A stretch of 64,000 nt of DNA, taken from assembly GCF_041734735.1 (NCBI RefSeq), contig NC_134883.1, forward strand, positions 22,419,747 through 22,483,746, read 5' to 3'. Both the position numbers and the translations under genes were made by a program. This document shows, piece by piece, positions 50,301 through 61,400 of the stretch (positions within the stretch are counted from its first letter, which is position 1; each line of letters begins with the position of its first letter). Origin of the DNA: Babylonia areolata. Taxonomy: Eukaryota > Mollusca > Gastropoda > Neogastropoda > Buccinidae. The notes under the pieces were generated by a model, which had not been told where the DNA came from, searched no databases, and saw nothing but the letters and a program-made list of their open reading frames with translations.

Positions 50301-52001
50301 GAAAAGTTACGCTTTCTTTTATAATCTCAGATTTGAAATATATGTTTAGTTAGAATCGTTAGAAAATAATGTAATTTGAAAATATTCAAGTGGAAAAGAG
50401 GTCTAATTTTTTAGTGGTATTTCTTTTATTTCCCTGAAGATTTTTTTTTTTCCATACAAGAATATCTGACTTACTGAAACAGCAGTGTCAGCAAGAAAAA
50501 CATTTTTATGTCTGATACTGTTAATGGCATATGAATTCTCTGGTGAAGTCTCTGGGTTTATTTTTTTGTGCCCATTATTTATCAGTGTGCAAGCTGATGG
50601 ATAATGCAAACAGCAGTAGTTTGAATGATGTGCCTGTAAAGAGTAACTGTACATATTTTTTGTTTAACATTTATCTTTCTTTGCCTATCTCATCCTAGTT
50701 ATGCATTCAGCTGCTGTTTTGTGTACTGTCCATGAAAATGTTAGTCTTTCAGCCAGTCATTTATACAGATTGTATACATATCTTGAGTTTGATAGAGCAT
50801 GGTCAAAATGTGTATGTTTTAAAGCCTGAACCGGACTATAAATGGCGGGCGATTTGAATCAAGCCAGTTTCTCACCAGAGTCTGACACTGTGACGTCGGT
50901 GAAGGTTTATTCAAAATAAAAGCCTAATAAAGCTACGGTTTGGCTTCATTTATGGCAGAGAGCGAGATTTGCCTAGCAGCTTCCAATCTAGACCTGAATT
51001 GACTTTGGAAAGTACAAAATGTGTCAGCTACACGTAATACAAAATTTGAATGCAGAGAAAAGGGGCGCAACCGAAACCTTGCTCACGGGAGTTAAGACTT
51101 TAAATGGTGTTTGGGTAAATTATAGGTGAGAACATTGTGCAAGGACCAGTTATTAACTTGGTATTGCACATGCACTGTTTTTTTCCCAGAATTTGCATTA
51201 ACTTGGTGTAGCAACATTCACTTGTCATTCCAGAATTTGCTTTAACTTGGTGTGGCAATATTCACTTTTCTTCCCAGAATTTGCTTTGACTCTCTGGTTT
51301 TCTGCCTTTGTTTTTAAACAGGTTGAGTGCACTTATCTAGGTGGATAAGTATGGAAAAAATATACTTCATTTAAGGACAAAAAAAAAAAAAAAAAAAAAA
51401 AAGTTGCGTCTGAGCAAAGTTGAGTGTTGGCGGCTGAGTGGACAACTGTTTGTGTACGCAGGTGTTGACATCGAAGGCCTGTTCTGAGGAGGGTCTTGAT
51501 GATGCCACCAGCCTACTGCTGCAATTGTCGTGGGCTAACAACGCTACGCGTCACACCATCCTGGCCCTCCTGCTGGAAGGGGCTCGTACTCTGGGACTCA
51601 CTGTCAGGCAGCATATCTGGTCAGTAACACTACCCAATACGCCCCCTTTTTAAATTATTTATTTGTTTGTTGTTTTTTTTATTACCCTTTTGAAAAGTTC
51701 CTTTCAAGGAAGAAAAAATGTACCAGTTACCAGCTGCTTGGCAAAGTGACTGGAATGACAGTTGGTATTTTACATGAGTGCTCGTGCAGTTGTGTCCAGA
51801 TATTCTGGCAATCTCAGACTTTTTAAAATTTGTTCCAGACTGTTGAAATCGCATTGAATATTATACATCATCACTCATTTGTGTGTCATTAAGGCAGGAT
51901 GAAGAAAGAAAAGTATTGACAGACAGTCCTAACTGTGTTGTCAATGAGTTCAGTGCAAACCACCATTGGGAAAAGGGGCACATGTGCGTGCACACACACA
52001 C

Positions 52002-52038
<37 letters not shown>

Positions 52039-55000
52039 TTGTGTGTGTGTTTGTTTTGGGTTGTTTTATTTTTTATTTTTTTACAAAAATCATAGCATTT
52101 GGTTATGCTGTATCTGGTAATGTTTCAGTTCACTGTTGGAGGAGCTGAGAAACCTCAATGCCCAGCATCTGGATGATTCAGAAGATTCCCGTGATGGAGA
52201 GACCAGCTCTGCCCAGCAAGTGAAAGGAGTGGTAGCTGACAGGTGAGAGTTTAAAAAAAAGAAGAAAAAAAAATGATAAAACCACCTGTCAAATATTTCC
52301 CCTCTGTAAAATTTGCAGACTGTCCTTGGAGGAAGCAGGGTGATAGTTGGTCTAAGAAATGGTGGCCATTGTAAATGAGTAATCAGTTCAAGCTGGAAAT
52401 GGCGTTTGATTGGCTAGCAGATTAGTGAGGTGTTTTATCACTGAGTTGCTGTGAAATTTTGACCAAGAGGAGTAGACAGATTGGCCTGGTTTGTATCAGT
52501 CGGACATGGTAAATATATTGAACCTAACTGGGTGTATAATACATCCTCATCTGTATTAAAGAGTCTCCATCAGATAGGCAATAGCCTTAATGGCAGATTA
52601 ATGACAGTATTGTTAGATATCTCAACACAGTTGTGTCAGAATTACGGTACTGGAAGATGTCAACTTAACACAAAATCATGATTGGTACTGTTTGCAGATT
52701 CACTGGAGGAGGCAGTGTTGTGGTATCCGCTCCCAGCAAAATCAAATCTGGTCGAGAGTTACAGTTGCCATCCATGTCCCAGCTGACCAACAAAACCTCC
52801 AGCCAGCACTTCTTCCTGCGAATTCTCAAAGTCATCATCCAGCTCAGGGATGCTGCCCGCTCTGCCTCCAAGAGAAAGAGTGGCAGAGGAAGTATGTACT
52901 CAGGAAATTGGATGAAACTGTCCAGACTTTCAGAATATAGATCTTACAACATTTATTTAATTTTTTTTTTTTTTTAAGAAAAAGGAATGCACTACACCTG
53001 TTGAATTGTGCAGCCCTTCACTATGGTGCTGATGTACAGCGCATGTCATAAGGCACAAGGATTCTTGTGTTATGACATTCACTGTACATCCAATTACAAC
53101 ACGCTTATCTATTTTTCTCAGTCGTAGCAGAAACGTTTACTGGGCAAGAAGAAATAGACTCCTTGATCCTCATATATGTGGGATGTTAGTGAAGTGTGTA
53201 TTGGTATTGGAGTGTGACAGTGAGTGAAAGGGCAAAGGTGTAAGGTGACCTGTTTCCTGTGTGTAGTATGTGTGAGTGCATTGTGAATGAATTGGTGGGA
53301 GTGTGTTACGATCAAGTGTGTGTGTGTGTGTGTGTGTGGAAGTTACATTCCAACCTTTATCTCTGAGAGCTGATAGAGCATGAAGAAAACTTGTTCAACA
53401 GCTGGGGGATGGGGGGTACTGCCCTGTGGTGATGCACTCTCCCCAAGGAGAGCAGCCTTAATTTCACTCAAAGAAATTTGTTGCGACGGCGAGTAATACA
53501 ATACTGTAAAATACAACAGAACACTGTGATGTTTGTGGTGTGACAGGTGCCCAAGAGCTGGCCAGCATCATTGACATGGCCATGGGGGAGCTGGAGTCTG
53601 AGGCAGAAGGTCTGATGGAGTTGGTGCGACAGCGACCCTCCTCGCGCCGCCTGCTGCGCCAGTCCAATGACGCTCTGGCTGCCCTGGGTCTGCGGCCTGC
53701 CCTGGAGTCTGGTGAGAACGTGGAGGGGGCAAATGCAGCACCTGCCTCTGGAGGAGACCAAGAGGAGAGAGGGGCAGGAGGGTCTGGTGCTGGTCAGGGA
53801 GCTGACGCACCCACTGACACCCCCATGGAAGTGGACCAACCTGGTGAGTGACAGGCAGGAAGGGGGGGAGGCGATGTGGGGGCAGTAAATTGGGCTTGAG
53901 AAATGAAGTGTGTCAGTTGGTGCAATAATTTCACTTTTTATGCAGGTGTTGGAGTTCAGACAGGGGACAATGTTAATGACAATCTATGTCGTTCATCCTC
54001 AGGACCGAGCTCGGACAAAGACAAGAAAGAGGAACAAGCCCAGCTGCCACGCCTCAGTGAACAGCTGAACCTGGACGAGTTGTGGAGCATGCTGGGTGAC
54101 TGCCTGAAGGAGCTGGCACGCACCCCGGATCATCACGCTGTGCTCATCCTGCAGCCTGCTGTGGAAGCCTTCTTCATCGTGCATGCAGGTGGGGCTTGCT
54201 GTTAGGTTTGAGGCCTCTCGCAAGTTTTTAGGGCTGCTGGGTTTGCTGTGGTGGGTAGCAGGGTCAGATCAATACTTTACTTTATGATGCCAGTGTACAG
54301 ATCTGTTAAGTGGAAGTGATGGGTAGCAAGACTATTTTTCATTTGGCTCTCTTTCTTTCCCCAGTTCTGTTACCCTTTTTTCACTGTTGATAAGGTGCAT
54401 TCCTGCCATGTATGGAATAACTTTTTTTTCTTTTTTTGGATTACCTTTCAGTTGTTGTTTGTTGGTTTTTTGGACATTGGCATGAACACATTCTACTCTT
54501 GAAAATTTTGAGACACAGGAGTATGACATTAGAAAATATTTTGGAAAAAGAAATGATGTGCCAGATCATCATCAACTGTCACTGTTTCAGGAGAAAAAGA
54601 GTCAAAACGTAGTGACCATTCAACTCCACGCCGAGAGGACCAGATGGCTCATCTCAATGTGGAAATGGCTCCCCCATCCCCCTCTCCTGGTCCCTCCACT
54701 GCCTCTGTGGAGACCAGCACTGTCTCCATCACCAGAGAAAACTCGGCCGCTTCTATTGCTCACCTGCCTCCTGATACACAGAAGTTCCTCAAGTTTGCTG
54801 GTAAGTGTCGTGTGTTTGTCTCTACTTCGTGTCTACTCAGATCTCTCCTTCATGCCACACATTTTGTTATCTAAATATGTTTTGGAATTTTTCTCTTTTG
54901 TGTGTTAATCCCCCACCTTGACTGCTTCAGTCATCCATGCAAGTAGTTTCCACAGTCACACAGCATGCATACATATGTTGTTTTTTTCAAGTCAAACCTA

Positions 55001-57986
55001 AGGGTTACTTGTGTTAAAAAGTTTCCATTTAGTAGAAATCTGTTGCTTTTAACTTTTGCTTACACCTCACACTTGATACTATCAGGTTGTTAAGTTTCAG
55101 TTTCTCAAGGAGTTGTCAGTGCATTTGCACAAATTCTTATGATCTACACCAAATCTGCTGAGCTGATCCCTGACAAGCAGCATAACCCAACACACTTTGT
55201 CAGGCCTCGAGTGCATGCATATATATTTGTGTGCCTACCACAGTAGATCATCTTCAAAGAATTTTGCCAGAAAGCAATGCTTATGTTGCCAAGGGTTCTT
55301 TTTCAGTCTATCATCTCATATGAATGACTAGATGCTCAATTTGATTTTCCAGTCAAGCTAGGGAGAAGGGGCAAAATCGGGATAAAAAAACAAACCCTCA
55401 CGGACATTGTATTGGCAGATAAGCGCCTTAACTATTCTGCTGCCTTTTATTTGAATAATTCAAAATGTAGAGCGTGCAAATATGCAGACAAGTATATATG
55501 TGGTCCTGTAAAACCTGTCATCCTGTATCCCTGGTGAAAGAATGGATATGGTCCTTTGTGGTCAGCTGGGTTATAGCAACAGTAATGAAAGTAGTGATAA
55601 TGTATACATTTTAAAACAAATCTTGAGAACAAACAAATGAGACAGGCTGTTTCAGATATGCCCAAATTTTAATGAATAACCTCAATGACTTTTTAACAGC
55701 ACACGCACGCACGCACGCACAAAAACTTCAGTAAGCAGACAGCATGTTATACTTAAATGGTCCGTTTTCTTTTGAACAGAGATGTGACACATGTTATGAA
55801 TCTTGGTTTTAGTATATTTCCCTTTTTCTCCCAGTCTCATATTGATTTTCAGAGTTGTAAGGCAGGCATGCTTGCTAGTTTGCACACGTGCACACATGCA
55901 GTTTTCAAAAAGTGCATGAATAGATTGGACAAGAAAATGACTGTGTGTTTGTGTGCATGACAGAGACCCACAGGACGGTTCTGAACCAGATCCTGCGACA
56001 GTCCACCCTGCCTCTGGCCGATGGACCTTTCTCTGTGCTTGTGGACCACACCCGCATGCTGGACTTTGATGTCAAACGGCGCTACTTCCGCCAGGAGCTG
56101 GAGCGCATGGAAGAAGGCATGAGGCGAGAAGACCTGCCTGTACATGTGCGCCGAGAACATGTCTTTGAGGATTCCTTCCGTGAGCTCTTCCGCCGCACTC
56201 CAGAAGAATGGAAGCAGAGGTTCTACATTGTGTTTGAAGGTGAGATAGATGATTGTGTATAAGATTCTGTGCCTCTGCCTTTATTTTCCGGTCCTGCTAT
56301 GGTACATGAATCTTAGAACCTCTTGCAAGCCCTTGAATTACAAGCTATCAAGGCCTCTGAAATTCACTGACTTGAAATAATTTCTTGAGAATTTTGAAAA
56401 GTCATTAAAATTGAATTTTGGTTTTGAAATTAAGATTGCATGGGAAAAGAGCTGGTGTGGAATCTTCAGAACTGTCTTTGAATTTTCCATTTCTCTTTCT
56501 AATTAGTATTTTACATGTATGACAGTAAAAAGTCTATAATGAGCAGGCATGAGATTTTTCCGACATTAGTCTGATTTTCGACCGAAAATTGACTCCAGAT
56601 ACCATTTTTGAGATTGTGTAAATCCGTTGAGGAAATCAAGGGTGGGGGGTGAAGGGTGAGGTTGTTGGGTTTTTTTTTTACCAACCAGCGAACGTTGTCC
56701 AACTGGTCAACAAAACAGGCCCACCTCGTTTGCCAAAATGTACCATGTTTGGATAAGCGAAAAATTGAGAATAAGTGTTCCGTTGCTCCTCTGTCATCAT
56801 TCAGCTTATTCGATTACACAACTTCTGCTTGCGGGCTTCACGACTTGCAAAGATACCTTATTTCATCGATCGTTGTCAATCATCGACAAAATGAGAAAAC
56901 TCACAAAGGAAAAGAAGATTTTTGGGATCGATAAAGGAGTGAAAAATAAGCGGAACTGGGCCTGGCAAGATGAGACTGTGAAAACACAAGTGAAGAACAA
57001 GAAATAACTTTACTGGTAGGCGACACCATTCACAAAATTGACGCCATGGGCAAGGGTAAGTGTGTTTGGTTTCAGATTGTATGGGTGCAACTCTTCAGTC
57101 TAGGCACGGAAATCTGTTTTCAGATTTACATCAAAAACGGACAGTCTGTTTTCTGAAGAAGAAAAGCCGATGAGCTGTTCCATTTCGTTTGCCAATGACC
57201 TGTCAAAAATGAAAATGAAATGCTCTTTGAAAAGCATCGTTTGTTGACCCCTTGAGAGGCGATCCAGTGACTTGTCAGAGCACCAAAATCAGTCAAAAGG
57301 TTTCCTAACAGTCAATTGAAGTTGTCAAAATGTCTGATAACAGAAGGCGATCTCTACATGGCACGCATTGGTATCACTGTGAAAAGCGAAGTACACATAC
57401 GCACGCGCGCACATGCACACACATGCAGTCGATCACACACACACACACACACAAACACACAAACGTGCGTGCACGCACAGATACATATTAACGCCGGTGC
57501 GCACGATCCCCATCCCTGTCAAGCGTCTAGGGCCATGCGTATATCTGCTTGACCCTCTGTTCATTCAGCAAAAGCTGCAAATGTTTGCCCCATTATGCAC
57601 AAGTAACAGTGATGCCATCGAAACAGAAACTTTGTAGCAATTGGATGTCGGTGCTTTTTCTGACACAGTGGATGCTGTGGTACTGGGCACAGTCAGTTTA
57701 TTTTGATCTGAGATCTCTAGCCAGATTACCAAAGGTACACATGCATGCACATTGAGACTTAGAGCTGAATTGAATGTGCGTGCACACAAACACAAACACA
57801 CATTCACACTCTTACTTTGGAAAAAAAATCACATGAAGCACACACGTATGCACATACTCTGTTTTTTTATTATCTCTCTCTCTCCTTCACACTTACACAT
57901 GTGCACAAATATGAGTGCTCACAATCACACAGAGCTTAATAATACGCATATTCACGTGTGCACACACATTGTCTTTCTCGCGCGCG

Positions 57987-58030
<44 letters not shown>

Positions 58031-58379
58031 CGCAGAGTTTAATGGAGAATAAAACCACTGTCAATGACTGTGGCAACTTTGGCATTGAGCCAAGACACTG
58101 ACCACTGGTACTAGCTAAGAATCCCTGACTGCTGAAATAGTGATATGGTTTAACCAGTCACTTACCCACTCCCTCCTCCCTCCAGTCACTCCACTTCCCC
58201 ATTTCCTTCCTCAACCAAGACAAGACACCTCTCTCTAACTCACTCACTCAAGTTGTAGTGCACATACAGTGATACGTGCACACATACGAACTTTTACTCT
58301 TTCCCCCTCCCCCTTCTCAATCTCTTTGTCTCTCTTTGACTGTCTCTATCTTTCTCACATACACACAGAGTAGCATTGG

Positions 58380-58421
<42 letters not shown>

Positions 58422-61400
58422 TATTTTGAAATTTCAAATCATGTCCCCAAGGCTCATAGTTACTGGTTTGAAAGTAAAAACACTTTAGGAAGAGCTGAAC
58501 TGTTTTTGTCTTCTATGGGTTGGAATACCTCTGAGGCATTGGTGGCCCTCAAGTGCAGATTTCATGGTTTGAAATTGAGAAAAACCTTCAGCTTATGGGG
58601 ACTTTGCCCCCAGAGCCTCACCAGGGGCGTTACCCCATGAACCCCCACTGGGGGCCTTCTGCAGCCCCCAGGCCCCCACCTTTCAGACTCGATCACAGTT
58701 TCCCAATCTCATGCCTGATGAGGTGCCACCAGGTATTTATTTGGAGATAAAAGTTAATCATAAAGACAATGTTAACAAAGTTGACCATGGACAGAAGTGA
58801 AATATTAGTGTATGTGTCTCAGGTGAGGAGGGTCAGGATGCTGGAGGACTGTTACGTGAGTGGTACCTCATCATCTCACGTGAGATCTTCAATGAAAACT
58901 ACGTGCTGTTCAAGCGGTACCCGCGCGACGGTGTCACTTACACCATCAACCCCTCCTCTCACTTCAACTCCAACCACCTCAGCTACTTCAAGTTTGTGGG
59001 CCGCATCATCGCCAAGGCCATCTATGACAACAAACTGCTGGAGTGCTACTTCACCCGCTCCTTCTACAAACATGTACTGGGACTGCATGTCAAGTGAGTC
59101 TGCTTTTCTTGCTCTGCCTGCATTCATCGTCTTCTGACTGTGCCATAGGTGCATTATTTTTGTATTAGAATTGTGATTTTAAACAGAATATTGCAGTTAA
59201 GTGAAAAAAGTATTGATGTTTCCTTTCATGCAGTTCAGGATTTGACATCCCATGTGTGATCATAGAATGTGTGATCATAGAATAACAATGTAAACAATAC
59301 TGGATTGTGTGTAGTGTAATTATATGTTTCAAAATATTGATGTTTTAATGCAAACAGAAAAGCCACAAACACTGTGACGCTTCACTTCAATTTGGGAGAT
59401 GGTAAAAGGCAAACAAAATACATAAAATGTTGGTTTACCAAAATTTCTATTAATATGTGACATGCTAATCATATGTCATACTGTATTCTTTTAATTCAGA
59501 TGCTTCTTGAAATTGTATATATATTTTACTGCTTTACTGCAGAGTATTTTTATTTTTCATAATGTGTATTATAATGTTCATGTTTGGTTGCAGGTACACT
59601 GATATGGAATGTGAGGATATCCAGTTCTATCAGAGCTTGGTCTTCCTTCTTGAGAATGACATCACAGATATGGGGGCTGATCTGGGTGATCTCAACTTTT
59701 CTGCTGAGGTGTGTACTTTGGTTTTTATTACATAAGAAGATAGGTTTTAGGAACAGGTGAATGTTATGAAATAAGCATAGAAAATGTCAGCTGTCTCTGA
59801 AAAGTGGTTGGTGTCACGGACTAATGTATTGAAAGCCTGAGGGTTCAAACACCACCAGCAGTATACATTACAGGACTTAGGGCCATGGTTCAAACATAAT
59901 CATAATTGTATTCGATACACTGTGAAAAACAAGTACCATTGTTATGGAGATAAATTATGATCTTCATTGTAACCTTTGTAATCACATATATATTAAACAT
60001 CTTTTAAAAAATGGATATACTTATTGCTAACCTTGTATTGTACATAAACACAAGGATTTGCTCCTGTGAACAGGTAGAGGAGTTTGGTGTGAGGGAGACA
60101 CGGGACCTGATAGAGAATGGCAGCAACATCGCTGTGACAGAGGAGAACAAGAGGGAGTATGTGAAGCTGGTGTGCCAGATGAAGATGACAGGCGCCATCC
60201 GCCAGCAGCTCAACGCCTTCCTGGAGGGATTCTACGACATCATCCCCAAGAAACTGGTGGGCATCTTCACAGAACAGGAGCTGGAGCTGCTGATCTCAGG
60301 CCTGCCAACCATTGACATTGACGACCTCAAGGCCAACACAGAGTACCACAAGTACCAGCCCACCTCCTTGCAGGTAAGCACAGTACAGGAATGGCTGGTG
60401 AGGACTGAGAGATGATTGGTTTTTCAGCCAGTATGGTAGCATAGCAATTTTTTTAACCATTTTGAGATGAGGTGGGAAGGCAGGTTACCGTAAGTACATG
60501 TTCCAGTTGTCCAAGAGAGTCCTGAGGATATTGGGAAGAGAGGGTTCGGGGGAATGAGCATCTGGATTTTCAGATGTTAGATTTGCTGACAGTATTTAAT
60601 GTTTACTAAAGTTATGAATGTTAGACTTGCTGACTATATTCAATGTTCACTAAAGTTAATGTTGTTAAGAGCAGCAGCATTTTTAGTTCCAGATTATCTA
60701 TGATAAAACCACAGAATATAAAGATGTTTACTTTTCTGTCTTCAGATCCAGTGGTTCTGGCGGGCACTGCGTTCGTTTGACCAAGCAGAGCGTGCCAATT
60801 TCCTGCAGTTTGTGACGGGCACATCCAAGGTGCCACTGCAAGGCTTTGCTACCCTGGAAGGCATGAACGGCCACCAGAAATTCCAGATACATCGTGACGA
60901 CCGGTCCACTGATCGCCTGCCTTCTGCCCACACCTGGTGAGCTTAAGATTGTCTGTCCATTGTCATCTTAGTGTCTAGTTATGACTACTGTGTTTTTGAC
61001 AGAATGAGGGGAGTTTGCAGTGTCATTTTTCTTTTTCTTTTTTTGTTTATTAAATACCTTGTTTTATGTGGCAATTATGTACCCTTGGAGTGACATTTAA
61101 ATCATATCTGGCAAGTGGGTGAATGTCTTATAAATGAATACCTATGAATTTTATTCCTGCTCATGTTCTTGTCTGGCGCCATTCGATCCAGCTAGTTACT
61201 TACATTTCAGAAATTGTTTCATTCATGTCTTATGGGATTCCAGGTCAGGTGGGTTTTTTTTCAGTATCTTTTATATGCAGACAGTTTGTCATATTTTGGT
61301 TCTTAGATGTGCATAAATTAAGAATACATAGATATCAAGGGAATGTATCAAGTACTTTTCCCTTCCGGTAAGTACCCACTGACATGACAAAAAGTTGAAA

